DNA of 64,000 bases from Coffea arabica (GCF_036785885.1 NC_092329.1:6324001-6388000); one strand, 5' to 3'; positions 1 to 13,821 are shown, counted from the first letter of the stretch. Notes: a model not told the origin generated them from the sequence alone. Numbers and translations: made by a program.

Positions 1-1080
1 AAGGAATCCGAAGCCTCTCCCCTTGAAGTTCAATTGTCTAGAGTGGGACAATTTCGATATAAATTAATATATTTTGAGTGTAATTATTAGTTTTACACTA
101 ATTCATTATATTAAAATTGTATAAATTATATATCTGGACAGAATTGAAACTAAAGAGACCCCATTTCCATAAGCAAGACTGAACTTATGAGCAATCAAGG
201 ATTGGGAGAGAGCTGCACTAGTTGTCCTTTACGAGAGCGATTGGATTTGGCTCTCTTTGTTATTTGTCTTACATTTACTAGAGCAATAGGTATGAAACCT
301 TGCATTTGAGCTTGACACCTTAAAAATTACTCGAACAAAATTAACATTAACTTCAAATGCTACTTTTCTTTTCTTTTTTTTGGGGGGGGGGGGGGGGGGG
401 GGTTTAAATTCTCATGGTGTTCATTACACCTCCAACGGTTGCACAATTAGTGGCTCAACTAGATGGTATTCTAAATTGCATCCTTTGCAAGAGTTGATTC
501 TATTAGTTGGTCTCAAGTTTTACTTGTGTTTATGTTATTGGGAGATTCCATAACTAAAGAAACTTGTTTACAAAGTAAAAAAAAAAAAAGTTGAACAGCT
601 CGACTGAAAGAAAAGAGACAATATGAATACAAGTTAAGAAATATGTTAAATTCAAGAGTTAGCAAAAAGTGAAATAATCCCATTAGTTATGTTTGTAGGA
701 TCAATTTTACGAGCCATGGAGTTGATTTCTCTTAAATTTAATCAAATTCACGAGTACAAAAAGAGAATATGAAAATTAATTTCAGAATCAATTAAATTAA
801 TGGCTAGGAGAAGATGGATGAGTTTAGATGATTCGAGAAAAGAGGCTAGTATTATGTTTTACTGACAGGTTAGGAAAGTAAGAGGGTTAAATGTTGAGTT
901 TGCCAGATTGACAAGGAATACTTGGCTACTTCAACGTATGTTTGAGTGCAAGTGAATTCAAAATTCAGTTATGCAGCCAAATTCATACGAGGGAATATAC
1001 ACATAAATGCAATATCTCCACTGTCCTGTCTACATCCACCTCTCTCTCTTTCCATAGAATTTCATTTCAAACACTTACTT
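1..1080. other. Upstream intergenic region with a 21-base G run
   Basis: No coding region or RNA gene was recognised here. A T-rich stretch runs directly into an uninterrupted run of 21 G at 382-402. The last few hundred bases are presumably the promoter of the downstream protease gene, but I could not place a confident TATA box. Confidence 0.5.
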
Positions 1081-1098
1081 ACTGTCTCCCTCACCGCA

Positions 1099-1150
1099 CA
1101 TCTAGCTACACCAAGCATAGACTACATCTAGCTACACCAGTCATATACTA
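1099..1150 (+). repeat. 26-bp tandem duplication in protease 5' leader
   Basis: Two adjacent copies of a 26-base unit beginning CATCTAGCTACACCA lie at 1099-1124 and 1125-1150, differing at a few positions near the end of the unit. They sit 32-83 bases before the protease start codon, so they are probably in the 5' untranslated leader or core promoter. No function can be assigned. Confidence 0.7.
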
Positions 1151-1181
1151 CATCACTATCTTTCCCTTTTCTTGAATCCAA

Positions 1182-4100
1182 ATGGGCACCCAAACTGCGA
1201 TCACTTTCGTGCTTTGGATGTCTCTTTACACCCAATTCTCCACAGCTCTTTACTCGTCAAAACTAGTTCATAGGTTCTCTGAAGAAGCTGTGTCATACTG
1301 GTCCTCGAAAGGCAAGAACATAACGCTGCCTAAGTTGGGAAGTTTGGAGCATATGAAGGTGTTGCTGAGCAGTGATTTAAAGCGGCAAAAATTGAAACTT
1401 GGGTCCCAGGATCGACTGTTAATTCCTTCTCAAGGGAGTGAAACCTTTTTTTATGGCAATGACATGGGATGGTAACCATTGTTCTTGTTTTGTTGTTGAT
1501 TTAGTTCATTTTTTTTTAATATAATGTGTTTATATTTATGCCTGGTATGTGACTTTTTCCCCTTCTTGGATGTGGGTTCTTTGTGAAATGAGTGGAGGAT
1601 AGAGGGTTGTCAGAGTTAGAGGAGGAAAGGTAGTATAAGAGAGGTACTTTTTCCCCCCTAAAAAAAGAAAGGTACTTTTTAAACATTTGGTTTTTTTTTT
1701 TTTGGTCGAATTAAAGAATTAAGCAAGCTGGCTTGACCTCATTTGGATTTTCTGAAGAATGCGGCTTTTGGACATTGTCCTTACTTTAGCAACATTTTCA
1801 TAGAAAGTGGAATAAATGAATCTGAATGCTCAGGCTAATTAGTTTAACTTTGAGGCATTAACTGGCTGTATTCTTCTTCTTGACTGATCAGTTGCTCCAA
1901 ACATACAGAATCTTCTGCTCCACAGTGAGGAAATTTTTTTCGGCTTTCTTTTTGTGTCCTATTCAAATGCACTTAAAAGAAAAGAGATAAAGGAAAGGAC
2001 CACGTGAGTAGAGTTGGCTACTTTGTAAAATTTTTTAATTATTTATCATTAGTATGCTGACAATAAGGAATGAAGATCTCAATTGCCTCGACATAATGCA
2101 TCTATTTGGTGAAATGCCACTGAGCAAGTTAATTGGATGATTGGTTAAGCTATGAATAGAGTGAGGTGCATCATTCTTGTTAGGCAGAAAAAGGATGATG
2201 AAGCAGTCATTACCTCAGTTGTTGCCATCAAACTAGAGTCTGACTCTGATATGAGGTATAAAAACTAGCATGTAAACGGGGTGTCCTGTCTTTGACCTAG
2301 GTTTTTCACAAGTAAATCATGGGCTGTAGTATGCAAACCAAAATAGTTGCATTAGATTCTGGGTTCCTCCTTTATTGCCTTATTACATGGTGGAAAACCT
2401 TGGAGTCAATGAGGCATCTAGAAGACTTTACATCGTGCCAATTGGTATAGAAAATAGCACTTTATGTTTATCTTCTTACCATTGGGTGTCCTATGCAGTT
2501 GAGATTGAGTATTTTCAGAGATCAGGGGAAAAAAAAAAAAAAGAAAGGGAGGAGAGGAAAGATGGAAGGTAATAAGGGTGGAGAGAATCAGCGATTGTTT
2601 TGGCAACATGGGGTTACAATCACTTATCAACGTTATAAAGGACAAAAACTGTTTCTTTTACCAGTTTTTTTAGTACTTCTTTTATTTCAAAATCTGAAAA
2701 GGTAAAATAGAATGTGGTTAATATGACAATTTCATTAGTCATTCAAAATATTTTAGATGAAATTTTCCCTTTTATGTGAAATTTTTTGTTTTATTCAATA
2801 CTTTTGACTTCCATAAGTTCCTATTGCAGGCTGCATTATACGTGGATTGATATAGGGACACCAAATGTTTCTTTTCTTGTTGCACTGGATGCTGGTAGTG
2901 ATTTGTTTTGGGTCCCCTGTCGTTGCATCCAGTGTGCACCTCTGTCTTCAAGTTATTACTCTATGCTGGTAGGATGTTCATTTTAAGTCTTGTTCATTTC
3001 TCATGAAGTGATTTATGAAATAACAGCTAATGCCTATTCATTTGTGCAACTTGCTCCGTGAGAGTGCTATTTGTGGCTATAGACTAATATATCATTTCTG
3101 TCTTAAGGAATTTCACTTTGATGTGTATAAGGTGGGGAACTACGAGAAAAATTGCTCTATATCGATACTGCAATGTAGTTACTATGTTTGGATAAAAGTT
3201 ATGAATTCATGAACTTCAAATTCTTTTGACCTTATCTAAGCTTTGAATTGAACTGATATCCTTCCATTTCAAGACATACACAATTTTGTCAGTCGCCAAT
3301 GCGCTGCTATATCCCCATTTTTGTTTGTCAGCAATGTGCTGCTATATGCATCCTGTTGCAAGCTCTAGATACATTTGCTTTGAATCGTGATGTAAGCTAA
3401 TAGCTGGAAGCAGGTTTAGCAGTTAATTTTCCAATAATTGATTGGCATGTTTGGGGCATCTATTGTGCAGGATAGGGACCTGAGTGAGTATGAGCCTTCC
3501 CGATCAAGTACCAGCAAGCCCCTGTCTTGCAGCCATCAATTATGCGAATTGGGTCTGAACTGCCAAAGTCCAAATGGTTCCTGCCCTTACAGTGTTAACT
3601 ACTCAGAAAATACTTCAAGCTCGGGATTGCTTTTTGAGGACCAATTATATTTGACCTCAAGTGGAGGTGGTGCACCTGAAGGTTCTATCCAAGCTCAGGT
3701 CATCATAGGGTATGTTTCTTTTGTGTATTCACAGTTCTGTAACTTGACATGTACTGTAAATTTGACTGGCAAAGTATTTGCTTTTCTCACTAATTGCAGA
3801 TGTGGCAGCAAACAAAGTGGCAGTGACCTAGATGGATCTGCTCCTGATGGTCTTCTGGGATTGGGACCCGGGAAAATTGCTATTCCAAGTTTGCTCGCAA
3901 GATCTGGTCTGGTTCCACATTCATTTTCATATTGTTTTGATAATAGCTATTCTGGGAGAATGTACTTTGGAGACCAGGGTCCTGCAACTCAAAGAAGTAC
4001 CACCTTTGTACCATACAAAGGCGAATAGTATGTTAAGCTGCGGTTTCTTATGTGTTGCTTGGCATGATTAGTTTTCAACGTTTTTGTTGGTTTGAAAAAT

Positions 4101-7100
4101 TTAATTGCATACTGCCTCATCTTTAATTTTCCTATGTCTTCTGTATCAGTTCTGGCTACTTCATTGAAGTCGAAGATTATTGCATTGGGAGTTTCTGTTT
4201 AAAACAAAATGGATTTCAAGCACAAGTTGATAGCGGGTCTTCCTTCACCTACCTTCCTAGTGAAGACTATAAACTTTTTGTTGCTGAGGTTCTCTCCATC
4301 TCTATCTCTCTCTCTCTAAGTTTTCAATGTATTTTTGTTCACGATCTAAGATCAGTATCCAGTTCTTTATGGTATTTGAAATTACAATATATGTTCTTCT
4401 AGTTTGACAAACAAATGAATGCTACAAGGTCTGGCATAGAGAAGTTCCCTTACTGCTACAAGGCTCGGTAAATAACTTGTGACTTTGAAGTTGCTGTAAT
4501 CTTCCATCATTTCTCAAAGCTCAAGTCAACTAATTACATTTCTAATGCAGTTCACATGGACAGCCAGATGTTCCTAGCATGAAATTCAAGTTTGCTTTGA
4601 ATCAAAGCTTTGTGATAGAGAACCCCATGTTTCACATAATTGACTACCAGGTGATCTAGCAATGCACAGCAATCTGCTCAATCTTGTTGCATGTGAAAAA
4701 GAATTTAGTGCTAGAATTTCTGTGAAAATGAAATTAAAGGACGCTTTGGATTTAAAAGCTAAATCCTTTAGATTGTTTAGTATAACAATTCAACGTTGTT
4801 CATGAGTTTTTGAAGTAAATACTCGCTAAATGTGATTATGTTTTCTTATGTCTTGTGAAGCTCTATCCATTGAAGTAGGTTGCGAGATCAACTCTTGTCT
4901 ATTCTATTTCTAAGAATAAGAAACTTCCATGATCTGGATTATATTTGTATCCCGAATTTTGGGTGTACTTTTGGTCAACAAGTAGAAGCATTCGTTATAA
5001 CCTGCCCATTGGATGATTCCTGCTTTAGACTGTTCTCTTGAGATATCTGAGTCTAACATCAATCCCAAAATCTTACTTTGTTTTATGAGGTTAATGATGC
5101 AATGAAGAAGGTTAGTCCAGTGGCATGTACAACATGCTTAGACATGCTTCATTTTTCATGTAGTTGTGTATATATTACACAATGTAATTGCTTTTCTTTT
5201 TATTCTTCTTGTTGCTCAGTAAATATCTTTCCTCTGCGTAACTTAGACGAGATTACCAGATTTCATTAAAGAAAAATAGATGATCTGTTATTACTTAGGC
5301 TTCTCTGGTTCTGGGATGATATGGCCTGTTACAGGCTGAACATGAAGAAGTGATTTGTCTGTCACTCTACTCAAATAATTTCGTACATACTTTTTCCATT
5401 TCCTTTCTTCTATATATCTGCTTGCATTTCGATGCAGTCACATAATGTGACAATTATTTGTCTTTTCATGTTTTTGTCTTTTTTGTTCCATTAGACAGCA
5501 AATGTTGTCTTGTAGTATGAGAATTTTATTTGCAAATGACCGTTGAATTATATCACACAATATATAGCTTAAATATATAGATTCCTCACAAGAGGAAAGT
5601 TTTGGTGCAGGGAGATGATCTGTATTGTTTGGGCATACAACCCTTGGATGGAGGAATTGGTATCATTGGACGTCGGTACTCTCGTTCTTTGCTGCTTATT
5701 TGAATCTTAAGCCTTGTGCTATTTGCCTCGCTGCAAATTTTATTCTGGCCTCCTCCTCCTCCTCCTCCTCCTACTTCTCTCTCTCTCACACACACACACA
5801 TTAGTATAACAAAAAGCATCTCCTGTGTTTTACAGCTCACAACTTTTTTCAGCTTTGCCTTGTCATTAACTTCATTGATGCACATCTTTCACAAGCAACA
5901 AAAGATGCACCTCGCTTATTATCTTTCATATGTGCACTATGCAGAGAACTTTATGATGGGATACCGCTTGGTGTTTGATTGGGAAAATTTGAAGTTAGGA
6001 TGGTCCCATTCAAACTGTAAGTCAACTTTCTGTGCTCAATTTGATTGTCATGAGGTTGCTTTCTTCAGCCATAAGATAAAAGGAAGGTAGTACTGCATTG
6101 GTGGTAGTTTACTTTTAACAACTTTGTTTTGACTGAGATGGCTTGATCACAATTTTCTTAATGTACGGTGGTAAATATCCTGTTTATGTGGTCCAATCAC
6201 TACTTAGATGATTCACCAGTTCTTTGAATACCTAGACTGGAAGTTGTACAAATTCAATGACTGATATCGCAATGACAGAGACAAAATATGTGCTGTTCTT
6301 GCTTAAACTGAGCTTTTTTACGTGGTGAAATGCACACTTATTCTGTCTTTTAATTTGCTTATTTGATTGATAAAATTGGTAGAGGTCGTTGCCTCATTGC
6401 CACCATAGCAGCACTCCATGGCCCCCCCTCCCCCCCACACCAAACACACCAAAAAACAAAAAAGAAGGGACTGATATGATATGATAACATTCAGAAGAAG
6501 TATCAATGAAGCAAATAAGTGGACAAAAACTTCAGTACCAATGATTCTCATACTGGTGTCTGAAAATGGTGCATCTTTTGATGCCAACATGAACTTTTCC
6601 AAATGTATCCCCTTTTTCCTTTTCCACGAGAATATTTATTGGCTAAATAAAACTAATATGAACTGCTGTTCTGCTACAATAGAACATCTATAGAAGAGGT
6701 AAGTATAATGATTTTTTCTTGCCATCATCCCATAATTAACTGTGGCTTCTTATACTGTAAATTGGAATTTATTTTCAATTGTCTCTTTTGCCTTTTTTCG
6801 TGTATTATTTTCTTTCACAAACTCACACACGACCTTAGCTCTTTGTCAATCTTCATTGAAAATATTTTCTTGATTGTGCGTTGCTTTGCTCCTTTGTATA
6901 ACTAAGCTGATTTTCACAGGTCAAGACATAAGGGACAGTGACAGGGTGCATTTAACACCATCACCAAATTCTGCTGTCAATCCATTGCCAACAAATGAGC
7001 AACAGAGGACCCCCGGTGGCCATGCAGTCGTCCCTGCTGTTGCTCGTAGAGCTCCAGAAGAATCTTCTGCAGCATTGTCCGTTCACATTCTCTACAACCA

Positions 7101-7158
7101 TTATTGCAAAACAAGTTTGTTGCTGCTACACTTGACATTATGGTTGCCGTTCTGGTAG
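1182..7158 (+). CDS. ASPL1: Aspartic proteinase-like protein 1 type, pepsin-family (A1) protease, ten exons
   Basis: Plant atypical A1 aspartic protease, probably acting in the secretory pathway or at the cell surface. Exons: 1182-1471, 2830-2968, 3471-3709, 3800-4027, 4150-4288, 4403-4467, 4551-4650, 5611-5671, 5945-6016, 6920-7158. The sum is 1572 bases (523 aa), all introns GT-AG. Residues 1-22 look like a signal peptide. The first catalytic motif is DAGSD (Asp117), followed by FWVPC and the cysteine-rich CRCIQCAPL. A conserved APDGLLGLG block follows, then the second catalytic motif VDSGSS (Asp326). The extreme C-terminus (about 498-523) is hydrophobic, which suggests a membrane or GPI anchor signal. 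Exon 8 was ended at 5671 because this restores the conserved GQNFMMGY across the junction. The first triad reads D-A-G rather than the usual D-T-G or D-S-G; I recall this variant from close plant relatives. The substrate is unknown. Confidence 0.93.
5749..5800. repeat. Compound microsatellite (CCT)n(CT)n(CA)n in protease intron 8
   Basis: A CCT trinucleotide run is followed by CT and then CA dinucleotide runs, all inside the intron between protease exons 8 and 9. It is likely to vary in length between individuals. Confidence 0.85.
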
Positions 7159-8300
7159 CTCTATTTTGCATGTATCTATCTGTAAATGCTTGTTTCTTTT
7201 GTCAGGCAGTTGTAGAATGTTCAGAAAATAGTGTCTATTTTTTTCTTCCTCCTTTGGAAGCCAGATTTAGTCGAGCTAAACTACCATCATTTTGAGTACT
7301 CAGAATGAGTTGTGTTGCTTAAATGGAAACCAGGGTACTTTGTGAAAACAGTGACAGAGCTTTTTCGCCGGGTAAATACTTACCGTTGAAGACTACCATT
7401 TTACATTTTGGGATACTCATTTCTTAATTTTGGTACTAATCGGCACATATCAAAAGGTAACCTTATTGACACTTGAGAATTTGTCCTTATATGGTGGCAA
7501 AGGCATGAGATGAAAAGCTTGTTGCCTCACTCTTGCCAGGGCTCACAACTTTTTCCTCTTAGTTTAGTATGAAATTAGGACATCCGGAAAAAAAGAAAAA
7601 GCATTGACAAAGAACCATAAACACAGAACAATACAGAACTTGTTTTTCTGCTTCCTCCTTTTCATACTTCTATTTTGGAGGGGGTTGGCATTGTTAACCG
7701 GAATGTGTCTGCTATTCTCTTGGCATCTTGTGACATCTTGCCTTTCCCTTCTAGTCTAGATTACTTCATAAACGCATAGATTGGAAGCTTAATTCGTCAT
7801 GCTTATCAGAGGAACCATGACATATCAAAGCCACATTGGTACTCTAGGCGAGCCATAACATAATTGAAACAAGATGAGCAATACCAGCACTTAGAGGTCG
7901 AAAGCCACAACAACATAATTGAGTCCACCTATAAAAAAATGACTCTAAGTCATGATATTCATGAACAATAAACATATTAACGTCTAAAGTACTGAATTGC
8001 AAACGATTTTAAATCACGATATTCGTGAACGATAAACACGTTAGCGTCTAAAATACTGAATTGAATTATCAAATACGGCTTTTGTCTTATCATTGGTTTC
8101 ATTCATGCACATCTTTCACGATCGATTAATAGAAGTGTCAGTCCTATGATTATGACGAAAAGAAACATTTCGTTTTGAATTAAATTGTAATAGTATATGA
8201 TTGGTCGACTCGAAACATATAATCAAATTAGAAAAACAAGTCACGTGGATTTAAAAAACGGACTACATTCCTCCTGAGTTGCCCCAATTGGCCTTGTGAA
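7159..8300. other. Protease 3' flank and intergenic spacer
   Basis: This is presumably the 3' untranslated region followed by spacer. The only structure seen is a diverged tandem duplication with a period of 64 bases: 7947-8000 and 8011-8063 both read as variants of CATGATATTCATGAAC followed by AATAAACA and GTCTAAAGTACTGAATT. No gene was recognised. Confidence 0.5.
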
Positions 8301-8307
8301 CAAAGCA

Positions 8308-8399
8308 AGCCCAAAACCTTCAGTGGGCCTATTTCATTCAATCGAAAAGCAGTCGACAAAAATTATAATCACGTGATATGCACATGCAATAAACCCTAA
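8308..8399 (+). promoter_or_regulatory. Ribosomal-protein promoter: two site II elements and a telo box
   Basis: Three motifs typical of plant ribosomal-protein and growth-linked promoters lie in 92 bases upstream of the eL30 gene. A reverse site II (AGCCCA) is at 8308-8313, a forward site II (TGGGCC) at 8324-8329 and a telo box (AAACCCTAA) at 8391-8399. Site II elements are known targets of TCP factors, and the telo box is bound by telobox-binding (TRB-like) and Pur-alpha type proteins. No TATA box was seen. The start codon follows 107 bases after the telo box, through a pyrimidine-rich leader. Confidence 0.8.
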
Positions 8400-8505
8400 T
8401 ATTCCTCCTCTTCTTTGTTACCCAATATACCAAATCGTTCCCCTTTTCCTCTGTCTCCGCACAGGCTTCCGCCGCAGGCTTGAGCTACTCCGGACAGCAT
8501 ACACC

Positions 8506-9866
<1,361 letters not shown>

Positions 9867-10599
9867 TTCTGTTGTTTGATGGCACCATGAGATCAGAATG
9901 AGTGATGTTAAGGCTTTTGTTGAGAGGATTTTATTTTATCGCTTATTTCCCTGTATTAGAAAAATTATTTTTAAAAGTTTCATGTAATAGATCCATATAT
10001 CTCTCAGTTTTGTGTTAGCTGCCATCGACCTTGAGTTTGAGATTGGATAATAGAATTAATCTTCTAGTTTTACCTATGAGCACTGAATTGGTCACTCGGT
10101 CTTCCTAAGGTTTTCCTGATGGCTTGAGTGCTAACTGCTAAGCGGTGATCAATTCTTCTGGTCTACGTTTTTTGTGCACTTTTTCTCTTTAGGCAAGAAT
10201 GGTTAGGTATACCTTGGATGATTTGAATCTTGTCTGTGCTAAGATTATACCTTGTGAATCTAGCCTGTACTAAGGTATGCTTGCTTACATCTCTTATAAG
10301 CTCTGAGAAAAATCCATATGCTTAGTTGCTTTTTTGTTTATAGATGCTCTCTCTCAAATTTTTTTCCCCATTTTGAAGATTGGCTAAAAAACTGATTCTG
10401 GAAATCAGTTTAAACAGTGCCAGTTTCAAGACCTTTCGGATTCTTATATGCAAGAGATAAAAATTTGAAACCGGAAATGACACGGTGCAACTTTCTAGGT
10501 TTTTTTTTGGGGGGGGGGGGGTACAACTTTTTGGGTCTAATAAGAAATTCTTTAATTGAGGGAGTTAAAATCGTCTCAAGAGCTTCATAAGCACCTATT
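9867..10599. other. eL30 3' flank and spacer with a T-run/G-run
   Basis: Contains the likely 3' untranslated region and no further gene. A T run followed by 13 G (10509-10521) is bracketed by imperfect repeats, CAACTTTCTAGG before it and CAACTTTTTGGG after it, so it may be a small insertion or slippage product. Confidence 0.45.
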
Positions 10600-10607
10600 G
10601 TCTTCTA

Positions 10608-10922
10608 TAGAGCTGCACGTGAGTTGAGTCACTCGCAAGCAATTTGTATCAAAGCTCGACTCTAAATATATATATAATTTTAATTTTAATAATAAAATTA
10701 TATATTTTTTTATTAATTTATTATTTGTTAAAAAGTTATTATTTTATTTATTTTTAAAAAATAAAATAATTATTTTTTTAATTTTTCTAAACTCGATCCC
10801 GATTTAAATTTGAGTTGGATTTGAGCTTGAGTTTTATATTGAAAATTCGTCGAGCTTAATAAAATTAAGTTGAGGTTCGGCTCGATTAGATTAAAGTTTG
10901 AATTGACTCGTTTGTGGCCCTA
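10608..10922. mobile_element. hAT-type MITE with perfect 8-bp target duplication
   Basis: A 315-base non-coding element. Its left end TAGAGCTGCACGTGAGTTGA pairs imperfectly with the reverse complement of the right end, TAGGGCCACAAACGAGTCAA. It is flanked on both sides by GTCTTCTA (10600-10607 and 10923-10930). An 8-bp duplication and TA-G-rich terminal inverted repeats are typical of the hAT superfamily. The centre is very AT-rich. A related element may lie at 18375-18705. Confidence 0.8.
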
Positions 10923-10930
10923 GTCTTCTA

Positions 10931-12145
10931 CACTATTGTTCAAGTGCTTTGTGTTACGTAAGCTCGTTTAGTTTCTAATCATATTTATGTACACAATCCA
11001 CTCGAAAATGAAGACTACTATGTCTAAAACATCGAAAATTGCAATTTGAAAAAAAAAAAACAAAAAGCTTATTCTGACTCGATTCTTAAAATGTGGTCTC
11101 ATTTTGAATTGAATCATCCCATTTTAATGTCGGATGAATAGTTACCTGGGAGGCCCCAAGTATTGTTGACAGGTGTATAAAAAACTTACTCAAAATAAAT
11201 AGCATTTGGGGACAAAATCTAGCAAATTTAGTAAACTTTCCTGGCAAAGTATAACAATTCAACCGTTCTGATTTTGCTGCTATCATTGCTTTTGATTCCT
11301 AAATCCTCAACTCAGCTCGTAATTGAATAAGATTCTATTTAAAAATAAATAAATAAATAACCAGTCAAATGGAAAACCTGCAAAAGAACGCAGGAAGCAA
11401 ATCAAACTCGTATTGTTTTGGTAATCTCACGATGTTTTATTCTAGCGCGAATCCAGGTTTCTTGGCAGATGAACAATTCTGAATCTTAGACTTGGATGCT
11501 ATTTATAGTTTGGTACTAGAGTATTGTCCTGCTTTCAATCCAATTTTATTCAACTGACTTGAGATTGTTTGTCTTTCGATCAATCCAGGCAGTTGCGTAC
11601 GAAACTGTTAACTTATCTATCTATGTTTGTATTCCATATATATGCCCAAACGGGCCAAACCTATGTTTATTTCCGTACGGATGCTTCTTTTCTCTCTTGA
11701 ATAGCTAGTTTTACAGTGCAAGACTTACTACCAAAAACAATTTTACCTACAAACAAACAAATATATCCATCCCCTTTGATTGAGGTTACAGATCTATCAA
11801 GCTCCAAACCAAATCTGTCCTTAAAAAAAAAAGAAAAAAATCAAGGGTAGGAATTTACAGTAAATGATTATGAGGGATCTCAGCGGTAGATTCCAAGTTC
11901 AGATAAAAATTTGTGGATAATGTAGATCTTAACTCTAGATACAGCGGATAATTTTGGTACGGACATGGACTGCTAAGACAGCGATGCTTGGATATCGTTT
12001 TTGATTTCTTTGTATTGCTTCGTCTGGTTATAAAAATATTTTATTGTGGAACAGTTTCTACCCTCTCTAATTGCCATTATTATTGTTGTTGTCATTTGGA
12101 AATGGGTTGATTACCATTTAAAAGATTATTAACTCCAAGAAACAC
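10931..12145. other. Intergenic spacer, no gene seen
   Basis: AT-rich sequence without a supported gene. The longest open frames are below 70 codons and resemble nothing known to me. Confidence 0.5.
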
Positions 12146-12157
12146 AACATACGACCT

Positions 12158-12355
12158 TTTTTTTTTTTTAGCACCCGGTATCCCCACCCTTAGTGAGACT
12201 AATCCGGATTCGATCTGGGGAGCGCTCGCAGAGTCCGACTCTTATTCAAGGGTGAAAGTTTGGTCCAAAACTTTTCAAGACGCCACATGCAGGAATCGAA
12301 CTTTCTGTTAGCATTAACAACCCACTTACCAGCTGTCCCAATCACATGGCTCACT
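12158..12355 (-). mobile_element. tRNA-derived SINE, minus strand
   Basis: A poly(T) run at the left (the reverse of a SINE poly(A) tail) is followed by about 190 bases ending in tRNA-like sequence. On the minus strand, AGTTCGATTCC matches a Pol III B box. Probable target duplications are CATACGACCTT (left) and CATACAACTT (right), which are imperfect. It shares the phrase GCAGAGTCC with the SINE at 37750. Confidence 0.65.
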
Positions 12356-12366
12356 CCATACAACTT

Positions 12367-13640
12367 CTATGTTAACAAATAGATAATAAAATATTTCTCA
12401 CATCTTTGATTCTTTACTTTTTCTCGTTCAGTTTAGCATTTGTCACTGTTGTAGGTTCTACTAATTTTTTTTAAGGGATCAACTGTGATTTTTCACCTAC
12501 TTATGACTCGAATTCAAGATTTATTGGTTAAAACCTTAAATGTGAAGTTGTCTTACTAACTAATCAGCACTCTTATCAACCGTATAACACTATTGTGACT
12601 CGAATTCTTGATCTATTGATTAAGGTGAAACAATTATCAATTAAATTATACTTTGTTATCAATTTGATGACAATTAACTATTTAATACTTTTTGTGGGAC
12701 CTATGCCTTGTAAAAGGACATGGAATTGATTTAGAATTAACTTTCATGATCCAACAATATACATAATTCGTTTCAGAAATCTACCCAAGATAAATGGAGC
12801 CTTCATCTCGATCCATAGTATATATATGCACGGGAGTAGAACTCCTGGATTTCGCACAGACGAACACACACACAAAGATCATCATGCAGATTTCAACGAA
12901 GGGACGCAATCTCCTCCTAAGTGACACATACATTAAAAATGTCAAATAATTGACAGTTGTTGCCCTCGTGGCACAAAAAATCCTCCACGTGTAACTCCCA
13001 GTGACACGTGTATTTGACAATTTCTCCAAAATCCAACATAATAGATTCCAACTCATCCACTATTATCTATCCTCTTTTATTGACCCAATTTATAAATCAA
13101 TAAATAACCAACCTCAGTTGATGCAGGTCCTCCTGACCGTGTTTTCTCTTTAGAATTTTTTTTGGAATATGATCTAAAGTTATTTAACTCTCTTCAAATT
13201 TCTACAATAAATTAGATGAGTCTCTCGATAGATTGGTTAATTTGCTCCCAATATAGGATTATTTGTAATAATGTTGTATTAAAAAAATCAATAAATAAAG
13301 TTACAAGATCACAATCACAATCATCCAAAAAAATATATACAAAATTCTTGTGCCAATCCTACCGAAATAATATAACAAACAACAAAATAGTCCCAATCCT
13401 TTTTTTTTTTCCAAAAAAAATACTATATTAAATTCAAATAATATCTCAAATTTTATCCTTATTATTATCATAGTTTCATCAAACATAACTTTTACATTTT
13501 TACCATCCAAAATTGGATGTTAGACCTATCCCAAACTCACGTCCTTAATCCACCCAATCCCCGAAGATACTATGACTCCTATATTAGCTGGCACTGCCAA
13601 TCTTTCCCTCTCTTCAATATTCTGCTCTTCTCGATAACCC
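12367..13640. other. Intergenic spacer upstream of FAF gene
   Basis: No gene recognised. AT-rich, with long A and T runs. The final part presumably contributes to the FAF promoter. Confidence 0.45.
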
Positions 13641-13698
13641 CTATCCCCTATATTTATCCTTTTTTTTTTTTTTTGTCAAAACTATCCCCTATATTTAT
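13641..13698. repeat. Poly(T) insertion with 17-bp direct repeats in the FAF promoter
   Basis: The 17-mer CTATCCCCTATATTTAT occurs perfectly at 13641-13657 and 13682-13698. Between the copies there is only CC, a run of T and GTCAAAAC (24 bases). This is the layout of a retroposed poly(A) tail inserted on the minus strand with its target duplication. The duplicated segment contains the TATA-like CTATATTTAT, so the promoter now has two TATA candidates, about 165 and 125 bases before the FAF start codon. Confidence 0.75.
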
Positions 13699-13821
13699 TC
13701 ACCCCTTTTTCACTTAGCCGCATTCCGCCCCATGCACCCCTCCACCGAAAGCCCTCAACAACCCAAAATTCTTTTTTCTATGTAATTCTTTTCGTGTAAA
13801 TATTTTTTCATCCCATCTCTG

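Noticed and set aside
942..1175. 77-codon frame before the protease
   Set aside because: Covers the leader and its 26-bp tandem repeat and has no recognisable domain; not in frame with the protease.
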